Below the pieces are notes generated by a model that was not told the DNA's origin, did no database searches, and was given only the letters and a program-made list of their open reading frames with translations. Shown one piece after another: positions 10,131-18,872 of a stretch of 64,000 nucleotides of DNA. The translations under genes were made by a program, and so were the position numbers. Every line of letters starts with the position of its first letter. Position 1 is the stretch's first letter. Source of the stretch: an uncultured Flavobacteriaceae bacterium (GTDB taxonomy: Bacteria; Bacteroidota; Bacteroidia; Flavobacteriales; Flavobacteriaceae); contig CANMSB010000018.1 in NCBI GenBank assembly GCA_947500445.1, positions 31,745-95,744 of the forward strand, given 5' to 3'.

Positions 10131-10691
10131 TTTTTTGGAAAAACTAAGGCAGTAGCCTTGAAGTTTAGGAGAAAAACACAAAACTAGGGCGATAGCCCCT
10201 GGTTCGCAATTTGCAAAGGGGAGCGCAATAGGGATATGCAATCCCTCCGTGGTCATAAAAAGAGATAAACATTATGTTTGTTTATTTTTATTTTGTTGAT
10301 ATTCAATTATACGCGTTGAATTCATTCAAACTATTCTCCCAAGAGGTTTTGAGTATTATGCAACGGTAAATTACAGGATATCATTATTTAATAAGTTTGA
10401 ATCCCAAAGTGTCACCTAAAACGAACAATCTAATTTAAAGTATCGAGTATCATAGCTTTTTCGGTTCGAACGTTTATTACTTTGGCTAATCAAAGTATTG
10501 GCGGTTGGGCAATTGATCGTAAAAGACATCTATAAACCTCAATTGATGGCTGACGACCTTGAGTCTATAAACGCTTAACTTAGAGACTTAAAATCTCATA
10601 TTATGAAATGAGCTATAACAATTCTTGATACCAACCGAGATGATTATTGGCGAATTACATCTGACCATTAAAAAGCAATAAATATTAACAG
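10131..10691. other. Gene-free AT-rich stretch after tRNA-Arg
   Basis: No intact gene is visible. At 10143-10206 two related short blocks, each starting AACTA and holding a small hairpin (AAGGC..GCCTT and GGGC..GCCC), precede a near-copy of the tRNA 3' end. The rest is AT-rich with stop codons in all frames. It looks like decayed accessory DNA. Confidence 0.5.
10240..10255 (+). repeat. Direct repeat of the tRNA-Arg 3' end (possible att scar)
   Basis: AATCCCTCCGTGGTCA matches the tRNA 3' end at 10076-10091 at 15 of 16 positions, in the same orientation 164 nt downstream. Many integrative elements recombine at tRNA 3' ends and leave such copies. No integrase gene is present nearby, so this would be an old scar. 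A decayed second tRNA is the alternative. Confidence 0.45.
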
Positions 10692-10877
10692 ATGAAAATA
10701 GCTTTCAGAACAAAGGACGAGGCAAATATGGAGCAGGAAAGAGATTTCCTTGCTTTATCCGGAAGCGAAAGGTGCTATCGTTTTATTGAGTTGATACAAC
10801 ATGGCAAGAGGCTTCCCACCAAGGCAAAAAAACTGGACAAGAACAGTTTCAAGGTTAAAATCAAAACCAACGATTAA
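10692..10877 (+). CDS. Small hypothetical protein, partner of a nucleotidyltransferase-like pseudogene
   Basis: This is a 61-residue basic, soluble protein that I do not recognise. Its stop overlaps the next start in TAATG, so the two genes were translationally coupled. Small proteins of this kind precede MNT/AbiEii-type nucleotidyltransferase genes, and this one may have been the first gene of a toxin-antitoxin-like pair. The downstream gene is broken, so the present function is doubtful. The frame is intact and begins with a plausible ATG. Confidence 0.5.
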   Translation: MKIAFRTKDEANMEQERDFLALSGSERCYRFIELIQHGKRLPTKAKKLDKNSFKVKIKTND

Positions 10878-11187
10878 TGCAACAATGGAAAAAAGACGTT
10901 GATCAATTTCTCGAGCTGGCCAATAGGCGTGGTGTGCGAATGCCGATGGTAGGTGGCGTAGCGGTAAATTTTTATGGTTGCCAAAGACATTCTGCCGCTA
11001 TTGATTTTTGGCTGGAAACCTCTAAAGAAAACATGAAAACCTGGGAAGGGTTTTCGAAGAAATGGGCTATGATTTTAATGGATTCCCTAATGAAGTACGA
11101 GAACAGAAACAAAATATCTCCTTAAAGTTTTCTCCAGCTGATTTGGATGTTGAACCCATAACCAATTCATTATTGCTGTTAAATTAA
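10877..11187 (+). pseudogene. Nucleotidyltransferase-like (MNT/AbiEii-type) pseudogene, frameshifted
   Basis: The first frame reads ...GVRMPMVGGVAVNFYG..., the glycine-rich start of the MNT-type nucleotidyltransferase fold. It leaves the family pattern after WLETSKENMKTW. From 11053 the -1 frame continues as FEEMGYDFNGFPNEVREQK and then KFSPADLDVEP to a stop at 11185-11187. Restoring one A near 11047 would join the two parts (..WERVFEEMG..). The first aspartate of the expected D-x-D pair is alanine (AAID). The gene therefore has a 1-nt deletion and a lost catalytic residue. Confidence 0.7.
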
Positions 11188-11761
11188 ATCTCCATCACGT
11201 ACCGCTCACCTTTCATTCTGAACTTATGCTAAAAGCGGTTTGAATCGATTGTGCTTGCTTTGCCGTGTTTGAACAAGGGATAATATACTAGGATAATCTT
11301 ATAATGCATCCAGTGCATCAAAAAAGAATGAAGATAAAAAGGCAAGGACCGCAATGCTGCTTTTGTTCTTACTTCTTCAGGACAAGGAATTTTCTAATAC
11401 CCAGCCCATGTTTCTAGTTATGAATGTTATTTTTCAAATCGATAAAAAGTAGCGTTAGTATTAGGCCCAAACCAATTAAAGACAAAAACTCCATATTCTT
11501 CTTTTTTTGGCTTTAAAAAGAATTGTCATTTTTCAACAAAAGCCATCACTTTTAGTGAATTCCTGCCCCTAAGAAACCTTTAGCTTTACCCTTACCGTTT
11601 TAGGTGATTATCACATACTATACGGTAGACCATACTACATATACAAGACGGGTTACTTAACAAGGTTTGACAAGGAAGCGTTTCTCTTCCCTGCTCAAGC
11701 CAATTCCTTTAACGTCTTTTTTCTGCTCAACGGCATACATAACCTCTAATAAAAATGTAAC
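11188..11761. other. Mostly non-coding AT-rich stretch before the GH74-like gene
   Basis: No gene longer than about 30 codons can be supported. The only candidate is a 26-codon membrane peptide on the minus strand (11414-11494), listed separately. No clear TAnnTTTG element is seen directly before the GH74-like gene. Confidence 0.5.
11414..11494 (-). CDS. Possible 26-residue membrane peptide
   Basis: A minus-strand frame encodes MEFLSLIGLGLILTLLFIDL followed by KNNIHN: one hydrophobic helix with a basic C-terminal end. A purine-rich AAGAAGAA lies just upstream of its ATG. No family is recognised, and in AT-rich sequence such a frame could arise by chance. Confidence 0.25.
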   Translation of the reverse strand: MEFLSLIGLGLILTLLFIDLKNNIHN

Positions 11762-14700
11762 ATGATGAAAGCTACCATTAAATTGATTTTAGAAGTAAGC
11801 ACGTACTGCATGCTGATGCTCGGTATGTATGTTGGTTCGTCCCAACAGATATCAACAGAGTACCGGACCATAGCCCAGGGGTCGGGAGGGTTCGTTACCG
11901 GTTTGGACATTCACCCGACCGGAGCGCCAATGCTTTGCCGAACCGATGTTGGGGGAGCCTATCGTTGGAGTAATCGTGAGGACAAGTGGATAAACATCGT
12001 AACGCAACAATCCCTAAAGGATTATGAACTTGGATTTTTTGAATACGACGGGGTGGCCAGTATTGTATCGGCCCCATCGGATGGGAACCGTTTGTATATG
12101 GCTTTTGTAGACCGTTTGTTTTACAGTGATGATCAGGGGGATAACTGGAAAGTCGGTGCTACTTCGAAAGGGGCCATTCATATGGAGCCAAATGCCAGAG
12201 CGGGCCGGTTACAGGGGGAACGTTTGGCGGTAGATCCCAATAATAAAGATGTGGTGTACTATGGAAGCAATAAGGATGGGCTTTTGGTTTCCAATAATGG
12301 GGGCAAAAATTGGACGGTGTTGAACGGTGTTCCCGTGGGGGCTCCGGAACCCATCGGAAGGGGACGTAACGATTTCCCGGGAATCGGGACAATCGTTTTT
12401 GATAAATCTTCCGGGACCAATGGTCAAGGAAGCACAAAACGGATCTATGTATCGGTTTGGGGAGAAGGAATTTTTCGAACCGACAATGCGGGAAACAGCT
12501 GGAGTAAAATGGCTGATTATACGAAGGTAGAAGATGCGGAAATCGCAGATGATGGCACTTATCTGGTATGTGAGGAAAAAAATAAAAAGGTATATCTATT
12601 CAAAAATGGCAATTGGTCCGAGTTGACCCCTCCTTTCGAAAGTTTCTTTAGGGAGGTATTGATCAATCCTACCGATAGCCAACAAATGGTTCTTTTTAAC
12701 CGTAATGGTTTTATTGATAATGATTCTCCCCGAAGTTTTATTACCAATGATGGTGGTGCTACTTGGAAAAAGATATTCCCCAAAAATTTGAGTACGCGAA
12801 ATGATATTCCCTATTTGAATACAATAGAATCCTCCTCTTTTGCGGAATTTGCCTGGGACCCTAATCGGGAAAGGATCTGGATGGCGAACGGAGTTGGGGT
12901 ATGGTACTTTGATAATTATAACGACCCCGCACAGGAAGGGTTGACGTGGAATTCGCAAAGTCGCGGAATTTCAGAACTGATCGTAAATAAAATTGTAGTT
13001 CCCGAAGCAGGTAAGCCATTGATCGGTAACTGGGATCGTGCTTCTATAAAAATGGAAGATTTAGATACTTTTCCCAATAATTATGGGCCTACCCCGGAAT
13101 TTAATGCCGCTTGGGACTTTGCGGTGTTTCCAGGAAATACCGACATAGTTTATGGCATATTCGAAGCCCAGGATAACAATAAGCATACCGCAGTGAAATA
13201 CTCGGGTTATAGTGAAGATGCCGGGAGAACATGGACCCCGTTTAGGTTTGATACCTTCCCTTTTAATACGGAAGCGACCAGCGGTGATGCAAAACGAAAC
13301 GTGTATGGAAATATTATGGTTTCCTCCAAAGATAAGAACAAGCTCATTTGGTGTACCGAAAAACTAGCAAAATGGGATGCAGATCCTAGTAAAAGGGTTC
13401 CAGGCAAATTTCTGTATTCTCCAAATCGTGGTGCCGATTGGTACGATGTCAATTCACCTGAACCTGGTGAATCCTGGAACGATCATTATTATTTTTACAA
13501 AAGTGTACTCGCTGCCGACCCGGTCGATGGAAATGTTTTTTATGCCTACAACCATACCAGCAATAAACTGTATCGGTCAACCGATTATGGGCAAAATTTT
13601 ACGTATCAAAGTACCTTGCCCAATGAATCGGATACTTCGTGCAAACTACGAACGCACCCTTCCAATGGGGGACACCTTTTTTTCACCCCTGGTTTCAGTG
13701 CATATCAAAATTCTGATAGGAACATGGGGCCTTTGCAAGAATCAACGGATGGCGGTGCAAGTTGGACGGAAGTAAATGGTACGGAGAAGGTTATCGATAT
13801 TTCCTTTGGTGCCCCAAAACCTGGGACTACGAGCATGACATGGTATGTTTACGGAAAGGTAAATGGTGAGTATGGCGTGCACCGTTCTCTAAATGAGGGC
13901 GAGACCTTCGTAAAAGTGGGGGAACTTTATCCCTTCGGCATTACTAAAGGACGAGCGATTTTTACTGCGGACCCTTATATCTACGGACAGTTTTACATTG
14001 GATCTGCCGGAGCAGGAACTTGGGTAGGTACCACTAACGATGCCGATGGGGAAACCGAAACGGATACTATTTTAACCGCCGGAACTACTGCGCTAAGCTT
14101 TGATGCCAAAGGAGGTGAGCAACAGGTATCGATTACTTCCAATATCGATTGGACCCTTTTTGATAATCGGGGATTTATGCGCGTATCTCCAAAAAATGGT
14201 AGCGGCAATGGTACTATCACCGTTACTGCCGAACCTAATTTGGGAAAAGGGGACCGCTCGGGCAGCATCTTCATTTCCGGGGATGGGGTCCGACGCGAAA
14301 TTAAGGTATCGCAATCGGGCGCTTCTGCGGGTGGTGGAGAAAATGGTACGTTACGGTTGGCGCCCAAAGATGATGCCTATGTCCGTTTTGGAAACTATAC
14401 CGATACCAATTTTGGAGAGGAAGACAAATTGGTGGTACGCGACGCCTCGGTCTGGAGCAGGGAGTCGTATTTAAAATTTGATGTGGGCAAGCTGCCCGGC
14501 ACTATTGAAAATGCGAAGCTCAGGCTCTATGTCAACAGAAATTCGGGAAACAATACAATGACCGTCGCGCAGATCAACGACCACTCGTGGTCCGAAACGA
14601 CGATTACAGCCAAAAACGCCCCTGCTGCGGGTTCCGTTGTGGGTACTTTCACACCTAAAAAGATTGCCGCCTATATAGATGTTGATGTTACCGCGGCCAT

Positions 14701-15088
14701 AGAGGCCTCAAAGGGACGCTTTGTTTCCCTAAAAATTTCAGGGGAAAATGGAAAATGGTTGGAATATGGTTCCAAAGAGGGTGATAAGGGCCCTGTTCTT
14801 ATCCTAAAAACAGTGGGGAATACAGCGGCTGTGGTCTCGAATGTTGAGGTATCGGACGAAAAAGCACCGCTATTGTATCCAAATCCTTCAAAGGGTGTCT
14901 TCAAAATTGAAGGTCTTAACGAAGGCGAGATACTCACCATAGAAACGTTTTCGGGCGTTAGGGTTTATGAAACCAAGATAGCGAACACCAAAGGGGAAGA
15001 AATAGATGCATCGCATTTACCGGCCGGAGTTTATTTGGTGCAGGCTAGAAATAGCGGTACGGCATTTAAACTTATTATCTCAAAATAG
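11762..15088 (+). CDS. Secreted GH74-like glycoside hydrolase with BACON, CBM96/DNRLRE-like and T9SS domains
   Basis: This is a 1108-residue multidomain exported protein. Residues 1-29 are a signal peptide. Residues 30 to about 765 form a two-propeller region with at least seven Asp-box motifs (for example SDDQGDNW, SNNGGKNW, SEDAGRTW, STDGGASW). It starts with CRTDVGGAYRW, the GH74 xyloglucanase hallmark holding the presumed catalytic aspartate (D62). About 771-857 is a BACON domain, about 861-1013 a DNRLRE/CBM96-like carbohydrate-binding domain, and about 1036-1108 a type IX secretion sorting domain (YPNPSKGVFKI start). Xyloglucan or another beta-glucan is the likely substrate; the second catalytic acid could not be placed. 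It is a single-gene unit with a terminator. Confidence 0.88.
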   Translation: MMKATIKLILEVSTYCMLMLGMYVGSSQQISTEYRTIAQGSGGFVTGLDIHPTGAPMLCRTDVGGAYRWSNREDKWINIVTQQSLKDYELGFFEYDGVASIVSAPSDGNRLYMAFVDRLFYSDDQGDNWKVGATSKGAIHMEPNARAGRLQGERLAVDPNNKDVVYYGSNKDGLLVSNNGGKNWTVLNGVPVGAPEPIGRGRNDFPGIGTIVFDKSSGTNGQGSTKRIYVSVWGEGIFRTDNAGNSWSKMADYTKVEDAEIADDGTYLVCEEKNKKVYLFKNGNWSELTPPFESFFREVLINPTDSQQMVLFNRNGFIDNDSPRSFITNDGGATWKKIFPKNLSTRNDIPYLNTIESSSFAEFAWDPNRERIWMANGVGVWYFDNYNDPAQEGLTWNSQSRGISELIVNKIVVPEAGKPLIGNWDRASIKMEDLDTFPNNYGPTPEFNAAWDFAVFPGNTDIVYGIFEAQDNNKHTAVKYSGYSEDAGRTWTPFRFDTFPFNTEATSGDAKRNVYGNIMVSSKDKNKLIWCTEKLAKWDADPSKRVPGKFLYSPNRGADWYDVNSPEPGESWNDHYYFYKSVLAADPVDGNVFYAYNHTSNKLYRSTDYGQNFTYQSTLPNESDTSCKLRTHPSNGGHLFFTPGFSAYQNSDRNMGPLQESTDGGASWTEVNGTEKVIDISFGAPKPGTTSMTWYVYGKVNGEYGVHRSLNEGETFVKVGELYPFGITKGRAIFTADPYIYGQFYIGSAGAGTWVGTTNDADGETETDTILTAGTTALSFDAKGGEQQVSITSNIDWTLFDNRGFMRVSPKNGSGNGTITVTAEPNLGKGDRSGSIFISGDGVRREIKVSQSGASAGGGENGTLRLAPKDDAYVRFGNYTDTNFGEEDKLVVRDASVWSRESYLKFDVGKLPGTIENAKLRLYVNRNSGNNTMTVAQINDHSWSETTITAKNAPAAGSVVGTFTPKKIAAYIDVDVTAAIEASKGRFVSLKISGENGKWLEYGSKEGDKGPVLILKTVGNTAAVVSNVEVSDEKAPLLYPNPSKGVFKIEGLNEGEILTIETFSGVRVYETKIANTKGEEIDASHLPAGVYLVQARNSGTAFKLIISK

Positions 15089-15152
15089 TAAGGAAGCTTC
15101 TCGGTGTTGACTGCACCGCGTTGTTTTAAAATCTTTTGAAACAGGATTTTAG

Positions 15153-15184
15153 GGGGCAAGACTTTTTGATCTTGTCCCTTTTTT
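15153..15184 (+). terminator. Intrinsic terminator after the GH74-like gene
   Basis: GGGGCAAGA (15153-15161) pairs with TCTTGTCCC (15170-15178) in a 9-bp stem with one G-T pair, followed by six T. Confidence 0.85.
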
Positions 15185-15302
15185 GTTGTGATATGGTCCG
15201 CTGGAAGTTCCTGGGCGGTTAAGAAGTCTTCTTTACAGGGATAACGGCAACAGTACTGTGTAAGAACGCTATAGATTCCTATCCCGGCGAGTAGGTGCCT
15301 AC

Positions 15303-16445
15303 TTAACGTTTGCTACGCTCCTCCGGTAACAGATCGTTTTTAAACGGGTTTTTGGTAAACGGAAAAATGAGCTGTTTTAGAAACCCTTTTGGGAAGGATG
15401 CATCGACCAAACCGGTACCTTTGGGCCATTTGTTGCCCGGTAGATAGTAGGTGCCAAAAATTTTATCGATGAACGGGAATACCACTGCAAAATTGTTTCC
15501 GTAGTGCTCCGGCTCTTCGCAATGGTGCCAGTGGTGGTACTGCGGAGTGGTAATAATGTATTTTAAGAACCCGAAATTGATTCGGGTATTGGCATGGATC
15601 AACACCGCGTGTATGGCGATAAAAATAATATATACGTTAAAAGTCAAGGTGGAGAAACCCATAACGTATAACGGAATGTACGATACGCTTCGGGTAAAAA
15701 AGATGTCAATAAAATGGGTGCGCGAACCGGCCAACCAATCCATGTTTTCGGTAGAGTGGTGTATGGAGTGAAAACGCCATAGGTAGTGGTGCGAGTGAAA
15801 GAACCGATGTGCCCAATATTGAAACACGTCCGTGATCAACAGTGCCAAAAACAACTCTACGATGAAGGGAAGTCCCGAAACCCAGATATGTACCTGATCC
15901 AGATTCATCCATCCAAAGAAGGCCACTGCCGGTTTTTTGGTCAATACCCCAAAGAGCTGAATGGCCAAATGGCTTATTCCAAAATAAATGAGGTCGGTAC
16001 GCCATTCTTCGTGAAACTTGGTCTGCAGTTTGTTCTTGGGAAATACGAGTTCGATCGGGACGAACAAGATCGCCATGATCAACAGGTCCAGAATGAGCCA
16101 GTCCAATCCAATACTCCAGTTTACCTTGTCCACGGCGCGCCCTTCGACCATTACTCCACCCAATACAACGGTAAGTACGCCGAGAGAGACCCCGATAACG
16201 GCATTTTTTTTGTTTTTGTTGAACAGCAGGCTTAACAATGCAAAAAGAAAGGTGGCAATGATGCCCCCCAACATGAGGTTTTCGGCCATTTCGGCGGTGT
16301 ATACTTCTCGAAATTCCGGAGTGGTCAGCAGCTCTGGAAACTTGAAGCACAACAAGGCCCCTAAGGTAAGGCAACCAAGAAAAATGGAAATGGCTCCACT
16401 AATCCTGCCTTCGCCGATTTTCATACGGGTGGTTTGGTTTTTCAT
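15303..16445 (-). CDS. Sterol desaturase / fatty-acid hydroxylase superfamily membrane protein
   Basis: This is a 380-residue protein with four or more N-terminal membrane helices, then the di-iron histidine clusters of the superfamily: HRFFH at 213-217, HSIHH at 226-230 and HHWHH at 304-308. The C-terminal GTYYLP is also typical. Members oxidise C-H bonds in sterols, carotenoids, sphingolipids or ether lipids; the substrate here cannot be read from sequence. The long membrane N-terminus is more than the minimal family unit. It stands alone, and the gene upstream is also on the minus strand. Confidence 0.9.
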   Translation of the reverse strand: MKNQTTRMKIGEGRISGAISIFLGCLTLGALLCFKFPELLTTPEFREVYTAEMAENLMLGGIIATFLFALLSLLFNKNKKNAVIGVSLGVLTVVLGGVMVEGRAVDKVNWSIGLDWLILDLLIMAILFVPIELVFPKNKLQTKFHEEWRTDLIYFGISHLAIQLFGVLTKKPAVAFFGWMNLDQVHIWVSGLPFIVELFLALLITDVFQYWAHRFFHSHHYLWRFHSIHHSTENMDWLAGSRTHFIDIFFTRSVSYIPLYVMGFSTLTFNVYIIFIAIHAVLIHANTRINFGFLKYIITTPQYHHWHHCEEPEHYGNNFAVVFPFIDKIFGTYYLPGNKWPKGTGLVDASFPKGFLKQLIFPFTKNPFKNDLLPEERSKR

Positions 16446-16631
16446 GGGATATTTTGGTTTGGATATGTTTATCTAACGTTACAACGGGGATTTTGGTGTA
16501 TTGCCACGGTAAGGATTTGTTTTGGATAAAAACGCTAAAATGCTCCTAAGACCAAAAAGAAAGCAGAAAACCAAAACTTAAATTGGCGTCACTCCTGGGA
16601 ACTTGACGGCCACCGACTTCTGTCAACAGCA

Positions 16632-17261
16632 TTATTCCCCAAAAGCGACGTGAAAATATCGGGTTATTGTTTCTTTTTTATAGTAGATATCGAACTTTAG
16701 AATTTGCCCTTCATCAAGAGGTGCGGAAAGATCAAAAGTACCATTTTCAACACCGGCCAGTAGTTCAGGTGAATATAGGTTCCCGATAGCTTCGGAGTCG
16801 ATATTTGTAAGTTGTTTTTCCCAATAGTCAAGCGGTATGGCGTACCAAAAAAGGCCGATTTCTTTTTGATTTGCCTTTTGATCATAAAGCGACCCGTTAA
16901 TGTAGATAGATGGTGTTTCCTTGTCCATGGAAGAGCCTTTGGCAAGCACGGCCAGATACAGATCTGTACCCGGGTTCCATTGTGCTCCGTTTGGCCCCCC
17001 GCCGTTCCGATGAAAAATGTTGGGTATGCTATCGGTGTTCAAAAGTACTTTTGATTTTTCGGTCAACCATTCTTCGATCTGAGCGCTGTCCCGATGGGTG
17101 GAATATTTGTCATCGAGCTTAAAAAAGCAAGAGGCTTTCAGGCGATGCCCCGGACCTTTGACATTTGTTGGTGGAGTTGTAATGTTTTCCTGCCCTTCGT
17201 TCTTTGCTTTGCAATTGATAAGAAGCGTTAAGCTGAAAAAAAGGATCAAGATCGGTCTCAT
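16632..17261 (-). CDS. Hypothetical lipoprotein
   Basis: This is a 209-residue protein with a short signal sequence and a lipobox ending in LLINC (C17), so it is probably lipid-anchored facing the periplasm or surface. The mature part is soluble, with an NGGGPNGAQWNPGTDLYL segment and a strand-rich C-terminus, but no family is recognised. A 10-bp perfect inverted repeat lies between it and the upstream glycosyltransferase gene. Confidence 0.8.
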   Translation of the reverse strand: MRPILILFFSLTLLINCKAKNEGQENITTPPTNVKGPGHRLKASCFFKLDDKYSTHRDSAQIEEWLTEKSKVLLNTDSIPNIFHRNGGGPNGAQWNPGTDLYLAVLAKGSSMDKETPSIYINGSLYDQKANQKEIGLFWYAIPLDYWEKQLTNIDSEAIGNLYSPELLAGVENGTFDLSAPLDEGQILKFDIYYKKETITRYFHVAFGE

Positions 17262-17283
17262 TTATTCGAACGTGTTTGCGAGC

Positions 17284-17309
17284 TTTTGGGATACCGTCAT
17301 ATCCCAAAA
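17284..17309. repeat. Perfect 10-bp inverted repeat
   Basis: TTTTGGGATA (17284-17293) and TATCCCAAAA (17300-17309) are perfect complements around CCGTCA. There is no T run in the right place for a terminator on either strand, so an operator, a processing site or a palindrome between the genes is possible. Confidence 0.6.
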
Positions 17310-17333
17310 AAATCAAATTATCCCATTTCACCG

Positions 17334-18191
17334 TTAAAATGGCAGTAGTTTTTTTCTCATATTGGTCCACCGCAATTTGCGGATATATTTCCCTTCTGCC
17401 TCAGAGACCAAAAACGCTGCGTTGTTCCGTTCGGCTTCCAGGTAGCCTTCCATATTATCGAAAAAAGCATTTTTTTTGCGTTGTTTCAAAGCCATCTTTA
17501 ACGAAGCGATCAGTGTTATCAGATACCCATATCGCATGCCATACATGGCCTTGCCCTGTAGCAGTTTGGCTTTTTTATTGTACGCGTTGCCAACGGGCCT
17601 AAGGTGCTTTGCATGAAGGTTTTCGTCCGTATGTATTTCGTAGCCGTGGTACCGCGCCAGCAGTTCATCTACCGTGTCCCACCCCATTGCCGATTTTAAC
17701 CCGCCAATGTCCTTAAAACATCGTTTGGAATAGGCCTTAAAGGCTCCGCGCACATGGTCGCTGTTCATGGGATGGTTCCGTTTCCATATTCCTTTGGCGT
17801 CTTCCTCGTAAGCAAAACCGCCGGCGATACCAATATTGGGGTTGGCCCTAAACGCGAGGGCTATTTTTTCAAAGTAAGGGTCGGGCAAAACAATGTCGGC
17901 ATCGAGCTTTACCAAAAAATCGTAGTCTTCATCCAGTAGGGCCAGCCCTTTTTTAAAGGCATTGACCACTTTACTGCCGGGCATGTGCAGGGTGTCGGAA
18001 GTCGTATTCAGTTTTGTGAAAAGGGAATGTTCGGATGTATAGGAGTCAATGATGTTTTCGGTTTCATCGGTAGAATTGTCATTGACTATGATTACCCTTT
18101 TGGGTAGCAGGGTTTGCCGCAATAAGCTATCCAAGGTAAACGAAAGAAACTGTTGTTCGTTATGGGCGGGTATGACCACGTAATAGTTCAT
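17334..18191 (-). CDS. Glycosyltransferase family 2
   Basis: This is a 285-residue GT-A fold enzyme. VIPAHNEQQF at residues 6-15 is the family start, DNSTDET binds the nucleotide, and the metal-binding DAD is at residues 97-99. A WDTVDELLARYHGY segment fits the acceptor side. There is no obvious transmembrane anchor. The sugar and acceptor are not predictable. It sits in a minus-strand group with a methyltransferase-like gene and a KAS III gene, which could suggest lipid or surface-glycan modification. Confidence 0.9.
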   Translation of the reverse strand: MNYYVVIPAHNEQQFLSFTLDSLLRQTLLPKRVIIVNDNSTDETENIIDSYTSEHSLFTKLNTTSDTLHMPGSKVVNAFKKGLALLDEDYDFLVKLDADIVLPDPYFEKIALAFRANPNIGIAGGFAYEEDAKGIWKRNHPMNSDHVRGAFKAYSKRCFKDIGGLKSAMGWDTVDELLARYHGYEIHTDENLHAKHLRPVGNAYNKKAKLLQGKAMYGMRYGYLITLIASLKMALKQRKKNAFFDNMEGYLEAERNNAAFLVSEAEGKYIRKLRWTNMRKKLLPF

Positions 18192-18278
18192 ATTGTCCGT
18201 AATTCATAGATTTCTTTCCTAGCTGACCTTGTGATGCCATCGTTAACGGGATAGCTGCGTTTTGGAACGGCCTTACCC

Positions 18279-18800
18279 CTACTTTTTCTCTGCATAAACG
18301 ATATAGTATCTGGGGGTAATGCTGCGCAACAAGGGGCGAATTCCAATTTTTCGCACCGGGTTGGTCCATTTCATTCGATCTTTGATTTCCCATCCCGCTT
18401 TTTCCAAGAGCCAATCGAACTGCCAATCTTCAAATTCGTGGTAGTGCCGGTCCCAAGGATCGGTTTTGCTCCTATAGGCCGAAGAAAACCAAAGCTTTAA
18501 GGGAATGCTCGCCACTAATTTTTTAGAAGGGATGTTTCGCAATACATTAAAGGGTGCTACCAAATGTTCAAAAATTTCGAAGGCCGTCGTTACGTCCGCC
18601 GCGGAGTTTTGAACGCTTTCGAAGGTGAGGTCTAGGTCTTCCCCGTTGGTATTGGTTACTTGAAACCCTTCGGCCGTCATAATTTTGGAAAAGGGGTTGG
18701 GTACTCCAAGATCTAGGATAGCTTCTTCGGTTCCAACGTGTTTTTTTAGAAAAGACAGGGTATTATGAAAACGCTTGCTCGGATAGGTTTGTTCGTACAT
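18279..18800 (-). CDS. Small methyltransferase-like protein with an altered SAM motif
   Basis: This 173-residue protein resembles class I SAM-dependent methyltransferases in overall order: ILDLG after the first helix, then an FEIFEHLVAP block like the EVIEH motif. However, the glycine-rich motif I is changed (LDLGVPNPF rather than LDLGCGxG), and the protein is shorter than usual. It may bind SAM poorly or have another role. Its neighbours are a GT2 gene downstream and a KAS III gene upstream on the same strand. Confidence 0.75.
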   Translation of the reverse strand: MYEQTYPSKRFHNTLSFLKKHVGTEEAILDLGVPNPFSKIMTAEGFQVTNTNGEDLDLTFESVQNSAADVTTAFEIFEHLVAPFNVLRNIPSKKLVASIPLKLWFSSAYRSKTDPWDRHYHEFEDWQFDWLLEKAGWEIKDRMKWTNPVRKIGIRPLLRSITPRYYIVYAEKK

Positions 18801-18872
18801 GGATAGATGCCGCTTGACGTTATTTTGGTCCTGAAATTAAAAATTTGAAAAACAGGAACGGCTTTTTTTACG

